A DNA stretch of 6,552 nucleotides, taken from positions 1-6,552 of the forward strand of contig JAGNOB010000108.1 of assembly GCA_017990305.1 (NCBI GenBank), given 5' to 3'. The notes under the pieces are model-generated. The model saw nothing but the letters and a program-made list of their open reading frames with translations. It was not told the origin of the DNA and made no database searches. Positions 1-6,315 of the stretch are shown piece after piece. Position numbers and translations under genes: made by a program. The stretch's first letter is position 1; each line of letters starts with the position of its first letter. The stretch is from Leucobacter sp. GTDB lineage: Bacteria > Actinomycetota > Actinomycetes > Actinomycetales > Microbacteriaceae.

Positions 1-394
1 GGACGATCGCGCCCGCTGCGCGGAGACGCGTGATGAGCGGGTGGTCCTCGGCAGCACGCCGGTCAGCCCGCGGGGCGTATCCCTCGCTGTGCCGCTCGCC
101 GGCGAGAAAGTGCTTCTCTTTCGCGGCGATTGGGATCCCGAGCAGGGGCGGCGGGGTATCACCGTTGCGGCGGAACTTGGCGAAGGCCTCCTGAGCAGCT
201 TCCGCGCTCGCTCGTGCGGCTTCGGGGAACACCTCGGTGAAGGCGTTGACGCCGCCCTCGCGATCCCCATTGTGGCGCTCAATCTGAGTGAGCACACTGT
301 CCATCACGTCGACAGGGGAGATTTCCCCTGACACGAGGCGTGGTCGAAGGTCTGACGCTGACGCGTATGCCAGCTCTGGCGCAAAAGTGTTCAT
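1..394 (-). CDS. amidase signature family enzyme, N-terminal part (cut by window edge)
   Basis: This is the first 131 residues of an amidase-signature (AS) hydrolase, read from the ATG at 394 down to the window edge without a stop. It would hydrolyse a carboxylic amide in the cytoplasm; the substrate cannot be told. Residues 7-42 (ELAYASASDL...QIERHN) match the helical N-terminus of AS enzymes. Residues 85-95 (LGIPIAAKEKH) contain the Lys, K92, expected to be the catalytic base of the Ser-cisSer-Lys triad. The two serines and the Gly/Ser-rich signature lie beyond the window. The KEKH wording and the following LAGERHSEGYAPR, then HPLITRLRAAGAIV, recall a subgroup of bacterial AS amidases. The start overlaps the stop of the upstream MHS transporter by 4 nt (ATGA, 391-394), and GGGAG lies about 8 nt upstream, inside the transporter gene. 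Translational coupling is therefore likely. Family is confident; substrate unknown. Confidence 0.88.
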   Translation of the reverse strand, partial: MNTFAPELAYASASDLRPRLVSGEISPVDVMDSVLTQIERHNGDREGGVNAFTEVFPEAARASAEAAQEAFAKFRRNGDTPPPLLGIPIAAKEKHFLAGERHSEGYAPRADRRAAEDHPLITRLRAAGAIV

Positions 395-1797
395 CGTTCG
401 GCTCCCTGTGTGATCATGTCGCGGTGGTGAGGGGAACCCTTTGGCGCCTTCAACGGATGAGTCTCGGGAACTCCTCCGAACACGAGCACCAGCAGGATGA
501 TGGCCGCGAACCCAGCGGCGTAGATACCCGGGGCGATTGCGTGCCCAGTAACGCCAACAAGCCAGGTTGCGAGCAGTGGCGCGGTGCCGCCGAAGATGCC
601 GTAGCCAAGGTTGTAGCTCAGGGCCGCCGAAGTGAAACGAACTTTCGTGCTGAATACCTCTACCGCGAACGGGTAGGCTCCCGCCGAAAACACGAGCACG
701 GCGAGACCGAACAGCAGCTGCCCGATGATGCCCGACACCATTGTGCCTCGCGACAGGATCAGGAACGCGGGCAGCGCGAGCAACACTGTCGCCGTTGCGC
801 CGAAGAGCATCATCGGGCGACGTCCCACCCGGTCGCCCACCAGGCCGAGGACCGGCGTAGAGGCAGCGATGATGAGCACGGTGATGGAGGTCACAGTAAG
901 CGTTTGTATGTGGGTGAGCCCAGCTGTGGTTTGCAGGAACGCGACCAGGTAGCCGCTCGTGTAATAGAAGCCGAGGGCGATGAGTCCGGTGAGCAGGATC
1001 ACCTGCACCATCGTGCGCACCTGCATGCGGGGACGAGCTGGTTTGACGGTGGCTGCAGCGGCGGCCGCGGCCTCGGCCCGGCTCGCCCGCAAGAACTCCT
1101 CTGACTCCTCGGTGCGACTGCGGATCCAGAGACCTACGAGTGAGAGTGGCAAAGCGACGACGAAGGGAATGCGCCAGCCCCAGGCGGCGAACGCCTCGGC
1201 TCCCATGTTCGTCTCGAGGAGGAGCAGAAACACCGATGACACGACTACCGGGATCGACGATGCGGCGAGCACCACTCCGAGCCAGAGACCGCGTCGGTTC
1301 AGCGGGGCATGCTCAAGAGCGAACGTCGGCGCACCAACCGATTCTCCGCCGGCAGAAAAACCCTGCACGAGGCGGAAGAAGAGCAGCGCGAACGGCGCAA
1401 CTATTCCGATGGTGGCGTAGCCGGGGAGTAACCCAATACCGGCGGTAGCGATGCCAATGAGCAAGATCGTCACGAAAAGGACAACTCGGCGGCCGTGCCG
1501 GTCACCCATGCGACCGAAGAAGAGGCCGCCGAGCGGACGCACGAGGAAGGCAACCCCAAAGGTTGCAAATGTTGCCAGGAGCGCGATCCAGGAGTCCGTC
1601 TCAGGAAAAAAGACGCGTGACAGCGTCACTGCGGAGATGGAGTACAAGCCAAAATCATAGAACTCAATGAACTGGCCGACTGCCCCACCAAGCAGAACCC
1701 GGCGCTTCATTGCGGCGTCTGGTGTGGGGGAAGAACCGCCCTGCTGGACGGCCGTGCGCGGGCGAGCTGGGGGATCAACCTCAAGGGTGTTCGACAT
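391..1797 (-). CDS. MHS-family MFS transporter (metabolite:H+ symporter)
   Basis: A 468-residue inner-membrane permease of the major facilitator superfamily, metabolite:H+ symporter group (the ProP/ShiA/KgtP type). These import small organic solutes with protons. What shows it: the first-helix signature GQFIEFYDFGLY (41-52), loop 2-3 motif GDRHGRR (98-104), RLVQGFSAGGES (142-153), WGWRIPF (206-212), and the second-half motif GDRVGRRP (321-328). About twelve hydrophobic segments are visible, with a charged and Ala-rich central loop (about 226-260). The first 29 residues are a hydrophilic Pro-rich extension; Met30 is an alternative start, but the ATG at 1797 has GAGG 5 nt upstream. The stop overlaps the start of the amidase gene (ATGA), so the pair probably takes up and then hydrolyses an amide-bearing compound. 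That substrate link is inference; organic acids, betaines or aromatic acids are other known MHS substrates. Confidence 0.9.
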   Translation of the reverse strand: MSNTLEVDPPARPRTAVQQGGSSPTPDAAMKRRVLLGGAVGQFIEFYDFGLYSISAVTLSRVFFPETDSWIALLATFATFGVAFLVRPLGGLFFGRMGDRHGRRVVLFVTILLIGIATAGIGLLPGYATIGIVAPFALLFFRLVQGFSAGGESVGAPTFALEHAPLNRRGLWLGVVLAASSIPVVVSSVFLLLLETNMGAEAFAAWGWRIPFVVALPLSLVGLWIRSRTEESEEFLRASRAEAAAAAAATVKPARPRMQVRTMVQVILLTGLIALGFYYTSGYLVAFLQTTAGLTHIQTLTVTSITVLIIAASTPVLGLVGDRVGRRPMMLFGATATVLLALPAFLILSRGTMVSGIIGQLLFGLAVLVFSAGAYPFAVEVFSTKVRFTSAALSYNLGYGIFGGTAPLLATWLVGVTGHAIAPGIYAAGFAAIILLVLVFGGVPETHPLKAPKGSPHHRDMITQGAER

Positions 1798-1972
1798 GCG
1801 ATCCTCGTTTGCGGGTTCGTGAGTGCACGCGCCTGGCGGTGCACGGGCGGTCGACGGTGACGCGCTCCGCTAACAGTATCTGTGGGATTGAGCGGAATGT
1901 TCCCGCTGAGAATGCGTTACGAACGCATCGAGTAAACCGAAGCATGCCGCGGGTTTGAGCCGCCAGCGCAGG
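1798..1972 (-). promoter_or_regulatory. intergenic region upstream of MHS transporter, with putative promoter
   Basis: A 175-nt gap between the stop of the efflux gene (TAA at 1975-1973) and the MHS start. On the minus strand a weak candidate -35 (TTTACT) is followed after 16 nt by CATTCT, and the perfect inverted repeat at 1912-1928 falls inside that spacer. A second weak candidate -10, TACTGT, lies closer to the gene. Neither is convincing by sequence alone. I see no coding sequence and no clear intrinsic terminator for the efflux gene here, so read-through is possible. Confidence 0.35.
1912..1928. promoter_or_regulatory. 17-bp perfect inverted repeat, candidate operator
   Basis: ATGCGTT-ACG-AACGCAT: two 7-bp arms related by perfect dyad symmetry around a 3-nt centre, 115 nt upstream of the MHS transporter start. 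Size and form suit a dimeric repressor or activator site (GntR- or TetR-type proteins use such sites), but no regulator gene is in the window and the family is unknown. A second, imperfect dyad (AGCGG at 1891-1895 with CCGCT at 1903-1907) lies just beside it on the gene-proximal side. Confidence 0.45.
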
Positions 1973-3172
1973 TTACGGTCGTGATGATGCGCGGCGTGCG
2001 ACAGCGAGGCTGAGCAGCAGGGCGGCGAGGGAAATGCCGATGAGTGTGGTGATCCACACTGCCGCACCCGCAGCGGCGGCGACAACGACGGCCGAGGTTG
2101 CCACAGCACCCAGGAGGTACTGCGCGGCGCCGATGAGCGCGGAGGCTGATCCCACGCCTTCGGTGATCGCTGACATGCAGAGCGCCATGAGCGGCGGTTC
2201 GAGCAATCCCAGCCCGAGGAGGGCAATACCGAGACCGATGATGGCGCTCCAAAGCGGAGCGCCGGCCCAGCCGCCAACGAGGGCGACGAGCGGCCCGACA
2301 AACATGACGACAGCTCCGAGCAGCATGAGGCGAACGGTGCCCAACGGGCCGACCAGGCGGTGGGCGAGGATTGGGCCGGCGAGGCCGATGAGGGCGCTCC
2401 CGGCGAACGCGATCCCAAACTGGCCAGCGCTCAGCCCGAAGAAGCTCTGGTACACGTAAGACGCCCCGCCGAGGTATGAGAAGAGCATGACGAATGCCGC
2501 GATGAGTGCGGACAGCGGGAGGAGGAAAGCGCGGTTGCGGAGTATGGCTCCGTAGCCGCGCAGGATCGGGCGCAGCGACATGCGCGTGCGTAACTCGGGC
2601 GCGAGGGGCTCGGGGAGGAAGCGGGCCACGACGAGTAGCGCGAGTACCCCGATGCCGGCGAGGGTGAAGAAGACTGCCCGCCAGCCGGCTGCCTCGTCGA
2701 TAAAACCGCCAAGGACCGGTGCGAGGATCGGCGCGACCATGCCGACGCTCATGAGTACGGAGAAGAGCTGCGTTGCGGCGTCTCCGGTCGCACGGTCTCG
2801 GACGGCGCTGTTCGCTGACACGAACGCGACGGCAGCGCCCGCGCCCTGGAGCAGCCGCGCGATCACGAGGACCGCCATGGAAGGCGCGACCGCGGCAATG
2901 ACCGAAGCAAGGATGAAGACTGAGATCCCGAGCAGGATCGGACGGCGCCGACCTACAGCGTCGGTGAGCGGGCCGGCGATGATCTGCCCGAGGCCGAGCA
3001 CGATGAGGTACCCGGTCAGCGTGAGCTGGGTGGCCCAATCGGGGGCGCCGAACTCAGCGCCAATGCTCGGGAGCGAGGCAAGGTACGTATCGATTGCGAA
3101 GGGCCCGAGCGCGACGACGCTGGCCAGGGCAATCACGAACTTGGGTGAATTGCGGTGCGGGGTGTGTTGCAT
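1973..3172 (-). CDS. Bcr/CflA-type multidrug efflux MFS transporter
   Basis: A 399-residue, twelve-helix MFS permease of the Bcr/CflA drug:H+ antiporter group, expected to export drugs or small metabolites across the cytoplasmic membrane. Group features: first helix ending in AIDTYLASLPSI (26-37, with the membrane acidic residue D28), QLTLTGYLIVLGLGQIIAGP (49-68), motif A GPLTDAVGRRRP (67-78), then RLLQGAGAAV and the SAVRDR sequence that ends helix 4. Length fits the family (about 390-410). I chose the ATG at 3172, which leaves about 11 residues before helix 1; an in-frame TTG at 3217 would add 15 residues (RPPIAPGPSRRQWN) with no ribosome site. The chosen start also has only a weak site (TGGA). 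It is transcribed divergently from the beta-helix gene and stands 175 nt upstream of the MHS-amidase pair on the same strand. Substrate cannot be inferred. Confidence 0.88.
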   Translation of the reverse strand: MQHTPHRNSPKFVIALASVVALGPFAIDTYLASLPSIGAEFGAPDWATQLTLTGYLIVLGLGQIIAGPLTDAVGRRRPILLGISVFILASVIAAVAPSMAVLVIARLLQGAGAAVAFVSANSAVRDRATGDAATQLFSVLMSVGMVAPILAPVLGGFIDEAAGWRAVFFTLAGIGVLALLVVARFLPEPLAPELRTRMSLRPILRGYGAILRNRAFLLPLSALIAAFVMLFSYLGGASYVYQSFFGLSAGQFGIAFAGSALIGLAGPILAHRLVGPLGTVRLMLLGAVVMFVGPLVALVGGWAGAPLWSAIIGLGIALLGLGLLEPPLMALCMSAITEGVGSASALIGAAQYLLGAVATSAVVVAAAAGAAVWITTLIGISLAALLLSLAVARRASSRP

Positions 3173-3388
3173 GTTCCACTGTCGACGAGAAGGACCCGGG
3201 GCGATGGGCGGCCTCAATCAGCGTAACACCCGCGTCTGCCTTCCTACTTCGTTGCAGGTGATGATTTGTGCGTTTGTGTCGGCTCGAGCGGCAACCGGCC
3301 GGACCCTTGCGGGACGCGGGAGAAATCAGTAACGTAGATTCCGCTTGTCATACAACATACATCATATGATATGTGTCAAAGGAGAGAT
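3173..3388. promoter_or_regulatory. divergent promoter region between efflux gene and beta-helix gene
   Basis: 216 nt without a gene. For the plus-strand gene two promoter readings are possible. One is TTGCGG (3307-3312), 17 nt, TAACGT (3330-3335), giving a start near 3342. The other uses the better -10, TATGAT (3365-3370), which lacks a good -35 and would give a leader of only about 12 nt. On the minus strand a perfect TTGACA (3379-3374) is followed after 18 nt by TTGTAT (3355-3350), which could drive the efflux gene with a leader of about 170 nt. Base composition changes sharply to AT-rich over about 3338-3380. All assignments are by eye. Confidence 0.4.
3355..3376. promoter_or_regulatory. 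22-bp near-palindrome, candidate operator
   Basis: A perfect 10-bp palindrome ATCATATGAT (3361-3370) flanked by ACATAC on the left and ATGTGT on the right. These flanks also pair except at two positions, giving 18 of 22 bases in dyad symmetry. It lies 12 nt upstream of the start of the beta-helix gene, overlaps the TATGAT candidate -10, sits downstream of the TTGCGG/TAACGT candidate, and lies in the spacer of the minus-strand TTGACA candidate. A dimeric regulator bound here could block either direction. It stops just before the ribosome site. The regulator is unknown. Confidence 0.55.
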
Positions 3389-3391
3389 ATG
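3379..3391 (+). promoter_or_regulatory. ribosome binding site deciding the beta-helix gene start
   Basis: AAGGAG (3379-3384) followed by AGAT and the ATG at 3389. The reading frame is open back to an ATG at 3371, but that codon has no upstream site and would place the Shine-Dalgarno inside the coding sequence, so 3389 is the start. Confidence 0.8.
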
Positions 3392-6097
3392 TCTTGTCTA
3401 GTTGACCCGCCACGGGGCCGAAGAGGGCTCGTTGCCGGGGCACTGATCGCTGCACTCGGAGTCGGCCTATTGGGAGGCTCCCCCGCCATGGCAGCGGATG
3501 GCCCGCTGGTCATCGGCGTCGCGAGCGATGGAAGCGTCGAGGGTGCGGACCGCACCGTCGCTACTCTTACCGAGGCGCAGGCCGCGGTGCGTGAGGCGCG
3601 GAGCGCCGGTGACGTCGAGGTGCGGCTCTCGGGCGGCACCTACGAGCTCACCGAGCCGCTGCAGTTCGGGGCCGAGGACGCGGGGGCGAACGGCGGGACC
3701 GTCACCTGGGCAAGTGCCCCGGGCGAGACCGTGGTGTTCTCCGGTGGCTCGCAGCTCGGCGGGTGGAAGCTGCACGACGCGGACAAGAACATTTGGGTTG
3801 CAGACGTCGCGGCCGGCACGCAGTCTCGCCAGCTGTACATTGATGGCGCGCTCGCACCGCGCCCGCGTCTGATGCTTGCAGAGGATCGTCACAGCCGCAC
3901 CCTGCTCGAGTTCACAGAGGCGGGTATCACCGTGAACGACCCCGAGTTCGAGTGGCTGCACGAGCTCGAGAACCAAGATCAGCTCGAGTTGAACAGCATG
4001 GGCTCGTTCACTGACCGGACCTCGCCAGTGGCGTCCATCGAGGGCAACAAGATCAATATGGTCTCTGAAGCCTGGCGGAACAACAACTTCGGGTACGACA
4101 CTATGAAGAACCCGTACGTGCGCGGGGCTCTCTACCTGCAGAACGCATACGAATTTCTTGAGAACGCCAACGAGTGGTTCCTTGACTCCGACGATGGCCA
4201 GGTGTTCGTGAAGCGCGAGGCCGGGGCTGACATGAACGGCGTCGACGTGCGCCTGCCACGCCTCGAGACGCTTGTCGAGATCGGCGGCACGTACGATGCG
4301 CCGGTCACGGGACTGACGTTCCGAGGAATCGAGTTTGCGCACACCACCTGGCTCCGCCCCAGCGGCAAGTGGGGATACGCAGACCAGCAGAGCGGCGCGC
4401 ACATTGTTGGCGAGTACGACCGCGCTGATGATTACCTCGAGTCGTGCCAGGACGGATGCCACCCGTTCGAGAAGACCCGCAACGAGTGGTACCAGGTCCC
4501 CGGTGCCGTGCAGGTAGCGGCAGCGGCCGACGTGATCTTCGATCGCAACGTCTTCCGCGAGCTCGGCTCGGTTGGGCTCGGCATTGGCATGGACCCGAAC
4601 GCGAACAACCGCGGCGTCGGATACGGTGCTTCCGACGTGCAGGTACGTCGGAACGAATTCCGCGAGATCGGCGGCTCAGGCATCGTCGTTGGCGGCATCC
4701 AGCCTGACGCGCACCACCCAAGTGATCCCCGGATGATTGTCCAGGACATCACGATCGCTGACAACCTCATCACCCGTATCGGCAAGAGCCATCGCGACAG
4801 TGCTGGCGTGCTCTCGACCTACGTCACACGCGCGAACATCTTGCACAACGAGCTCACCGACCTGCCCTACGACGGCATCGACATCGGTTGGGGTTGGGGA
4901 GTGAACGACCCCGGGAGTAACGAGTACTACCTGGAGGCCGGCCTGCACGACTTCCAGCCTGTGTACGACACCGAAACCACGTTCCGTGACAACCGCGTCG
5001 CAGGCAACCTCGTCTACAACACGAAGAACGAGATGCACGACGGTGGCAGCATCTACACCCTCTCGGCAAGCCCGGGCACCGTGATCGAACGCAACTACAT
5101 CTATGACAGCAACGAAACTTTCGGGATGCTCATTGACCAGGGCAGCCGGTACCTCGAGGTGCGCGAGAACGTGATCCTCGGCAGCAGCCGCTACATGTAC
5201 GTGAACGCGGACGTCGACGGCCCGGGTATCTTCAACACCCTCGACAACACCTTCACGAGCAACTGGTGGAACGGCGGCAACGAGCGCTACCCGCGCTTCC
5301 CGGAGTACCGCCTGACATGGATCGAAAACGTTGACCTCAACGGCCGCGATGAGGCCGAGTGGCCAGCAGAAGCGAAGACTGTGATGTCCGAGGCCGGCAT
5401 TCGTGCAGAGCTTAAGCGCGATTCGCTCGAGCAGGGTTGGACAGAGTCGAAGGCTACCGTTGCACGTGTCGAGCGTGTCATCGCAGGCGACCCAGCAGCT
5501 GCGGAAGAGGGGGACTTCGCCATCGCTCTTGCCGACGCGGCAGCGGCGGGCGAGGCGGCGGCAGATATCCGTGCTGCGTATGCTGCTGGCCTCGCCGCAT
5601 TCGAGCAGGCTGAGGTGGACGCTCAGGCGACGAAACTCAAGGAAGCGCGTGCAGCGCTTGCCAAACAGATCGTCAAGGTCGACCGTGAAGCACTCCGCGC
5701 GGTCGTTGCGGAGGCGGAGCTCGCGCTCGGGCAGACGAAGTCTGCTTCGACAGAGTCGGCCGAAGCACTGCGCGCTGAGCTTGAGCGGGCCCGCGGCGTG
5801 CTTGGAGCGTTGAACCAGTCACAGAAGACGATCGACGGCGCAACCGCGGCGCTCCGTGCAGCGCTCGACGTCGAACCTGGCTCCGGCAACGGCAACGGCA
5901 ACGGCACCGAGGGAGGGGTCACGCCGACCAAGCCCCCGGCCGGTGGCAAGGGATCCGGCTCCGCGAAGGGCGGCGGCTTGGCCGAGAGCGGTGACACAAC
6001 CGTGCCCGTGCTCTTGATCGGTGCGGCTGCGCTCTTGCTGCTCGGATCGGGCGTGGTCGTTGCGCGGCGGGTGTCGCTGGCTCGTTCGCGGTCGTAA
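3389..6097 (+). CDS. secreted, sortase-anchored right-handed beta-helix protein with FIVAR stalk (GH141-like)
   Basis: A 902-residue surface protein, probably a glycosidase acting on extracellular or plant-type polysaccharide. Order of parts: signal peptide 1-35 (RGRR, hydrophobic core, cut after AMA); beta-helix domain about 40-670; alpha-helical Ala/Glu-rich stalk from about 680, ending in a FIVAR module (about 764-827); Gly/Asn/Pro linker 828-863; LAESG (864-868), hydrophobic helix, basic tail. The helix domain shows patterns I associate with GH141-like proteins: VVFSGGSQLGGW (115-126), QLYIDG (148-153), HTTWLRPS (318-325), LPYDGIDIGWGWG (492-504), HDGGSIYTL (550-558) and LIDQGS (581-586), with asparagine-rich turns (DNxI, RNxF, NxNxI). 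Candidate catalytic acids are D495, D498, D551 and D583; I cannot assign them. Cys353 and Cys357 (CQDGC) may form a disulfide. RGRRGLV is at best a weak Tat motif. The gene appears monocistronic. Beta-helix fold and wall anchoring are confident; GH141 assignment is moderate, and a lyase or other beta-helix enzyme is possible. Confidence 0.85.
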   Translation: MSCLVDPPRGRRGLVAGALIAALGVGLLGGSPAMAADGPLVIGVASDGSVEGADRTVATLTEAQAAVREARSAGDVEVRLSGGTYELTEPLQFGAEDAGANGGTVTWASAPGETVVFSGGSQLGGWKLHDADKNIWVADVAAGTQSRQLYIDGALAPRPRLMLAEDRHSRTLLEFTEAGITVNDPEFEWLHELENQDQLELNSMGSFTDRTSPVASIEGNKINMVSEAWRNNNFGYDTMKNPYVRGALYLQNAYEFLENANEWFLDSDDGQVFVKREAGADMNGVDVRLPRLETLVEIGGTYDAPVTGLTFRGIEFAHTTWLRPSGKWGYADQQSGAHIVGEYDRADDYLESCQDGCHPFEKTRNEWYQVPGAVQVAAAADVIFDRNVFRELGSVGLGIGMDPNANNRGVGYGASDVQVRRNEFREIGGSGIVVGGIQPDAHHPSDPRMIVQDITIADNLITRIGKSHRDSAGVLSTYVTRANILHNELTDLPYDGIDIGWGWGVNDPGSNEYYLEAGLHDFQPVYDTETTFRDNRVAGNLVYNTKNEMHDGGSIYTLSASPGTVIERNYIYDSNETFGMLIDQGSRYLEVRENVILGSSRYMYVNADVDGPGIFNTLDNTFTSNWWNGGNERYPRFPEYRLTWIENVDLNGRDEAEWPAEAKTVMSEAGIRAELKRDSLEQGWTESKATVARVERVIAGDPAAAEEGDFAIALADAAAAGEAAADIRAAYAAGLAAFEQAEVDAQATKLKEARAALAKQIVKVDREALRAVVAEAELALGQTKSASTESAEALRAELERARGVLGALNQSQKTIDGATAALRAALDVEPGSGNGNGNGTEGGVTPTKPPAGGKGSGSAKGGGLAESGDTTVPVLLIGAAALLLLGSGVVVARRVSLARSRS
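5885..5906 (+). repeat. short in-frame tandem repeat (GGCAAC x3 plus partial)
   Basis: Three exact GGCAAC units followed by GGCA, inside the beta-helix gene, encoding the Gly-Asn run at the start of the linker between the FIVAR module and the LAESG signal. Unit gain or loss would only change linker length by two residues. Confidence 0.7.
5978..6094 (+). other. C-terminal cell-wall sorting signal (LAESG, membrane helix, basic tail)
   Basis: Residues 864-902 of the beta-helix protein. LAESG stands where LPxTG/LAxTG stands in sortase substrates, followed by DTTVP, a hydrophobic stretch of about 20 residues, and a tail rich in Arg (RR...R.R). LAxTG is the form recognised by actinobacterial class E sortases; here Ser replaces Thr. 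No sortase gene is in the window. Confidence 0.75.
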
Positions 6098-6145
6098 CGC
6101 GCGCTGAGCAGCTCCGCAGCCACTGAGTCTCTGAGATGACTCGTC

Positions 6146-6187
6146 CAGCAGGCGTTCGGGCCCCCACGGGTGCCCGAACGCCTGCTG
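6146..6187 (+). terminator. hairpin terminator after the beta-helix gene
   Basis: Perfect 16-bp arms CAGCAGGCGTTCGGGC (6146-6161) and GCCCGAACGCCTGCTG (6172-6187) around a 10-nt loop, 48 nt past the stop at 6097. There is no T-run after it, as is common for terminators in high-GC actinobacteria. It separates the beta-helix gene from the following promoter. Confidence 0.85.
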
Positions 6188-6191
6188 CGTG

Positions 6192-6222
6192 TTGCCGTGA
6201 GGGCGACTGCGCGAGTTATGAT
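6192..6222 (+). promoter_or_regulatory. putative promoter of leader ORF and hydrolase
   Basis: TATGAT (6217-6222, five of six to the -10 consensus) preceded by TTGCCG (6192-6197, four of six to the -35) with a long 19-nt spacer. It begins just after the terminator hairpin. Transcription would start near 6229, leaving about 80 nt before the hydrolase start. Confidence 0.45.
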
Positions 6223-6227
6223 GCCAC

Positions 6228-6253
6228 TATTGGAGTGCGGGGAAGCTCCACTA
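6228..6253 (+). other. leader hairpin at the expected 5' end of the hydrolase mRNA
   Basis: TGGAG (6231-6235) pairs with CTCCA (6246-6250) around a 10-nt loop, and the stem extends by two pairs past one mismatch. It would lie at the very 5' end of the transcript, just before the AAGGAGG of the leader ORF. It may protect or structure the mRNA; no known riboswitch is recognised. Confidence 0.3.
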
Positions 6254-6273
6254 GCGGGAAGGAGGCCGTCGAC

Positions 6274-6315
6274 GTGAGACGCCCTCTCAGTGAGAGCCGG
6301 AGATCCCTCGGGTGA
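6274..6315 (+). CDS. 13-residue leader ORF coupled to the hydrolase
   Basis: GTG start with AAGGAGG (6259-6265) 8 nt upstream, the best ribosome site in the window. It reads MRRPLSESRRSLG and stops at TGA 6313-6315, overlapping the GTG of the hydrolase (GTGA, 6312-6315). The peptide has four Arg in two pairs and no hydrophobic part, so it is more likely a translation-coupling or leader ORF than a functional protein. Its own message holds a small dyad, CTCTCA-G-TGAGAG (6284-6296). The hydrolase's own GGAG could pair weakly with the CTC just after it, so ribosomes finishing the leader may open the hydrolase start. That it is translated is inference. Confidence 0.5.
   Translation: MRRPLSESRRSLG

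Noticed and set aside
41..331. 96-codon plus-strand open frame at the left edge
   Set aside because: The minus strand here encodes a recognisable amidase N-terminus in an unbroken frame with a coupled start; the plus-strand frame is a high-GC shadow with no recognisable content.
340..1104. 254-codon plus-strand open frame
   Set aside because: Lies antisense to the MHS transporter; its composition is rich in Arg, Gln, His and Glu, as expected of a shadow frame.
1934..1956. AAACC/GGTTT dyad as terminator of the efflux gene
   Set aside because: Only 5 bp of stem around a 13-nt loop and no T-run; not enough for a terminator call.
1917..3038. 373-codon minus-strand open frame
   Set aside because: Arg/Pro/His-rich frame overlapping the Bcr/CflA-type gene on the same strand; a frame-shifted shadow, not a protein.
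3173..3217. Fifteen-residue extension of the efflux protein from a TTG at 3217
   Set aside because: No ribosome site precedes it and the added residues are hydrophilic and not expected in the family; the ATG at 3172 is preferred.
3371..3388. Six-codon N-terminal extension of the beta-helix protein (MCQRRD)
   Set aside because: It would place the strong Shine-Dalgarno inside the gene and overlaps the palindrome; the ATG at 3389 is correctly spaced.
3395..3500. Twin-arginine signal in the beta-helix protein
   Set aside because: RGRRGLV has the Arg pair but lacks the Ser/Thr before it and the Phe-Leu-Lys after it; treated as an ordinary Sec-type signal with a basic N-region.
3467..4462. 331-codon minus-strand open frame antisense to the beta-helix gene
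   Set aside because: No start signal or recognisable domain, and the plus strand carries a coherent secreted enzyme across the same bases.
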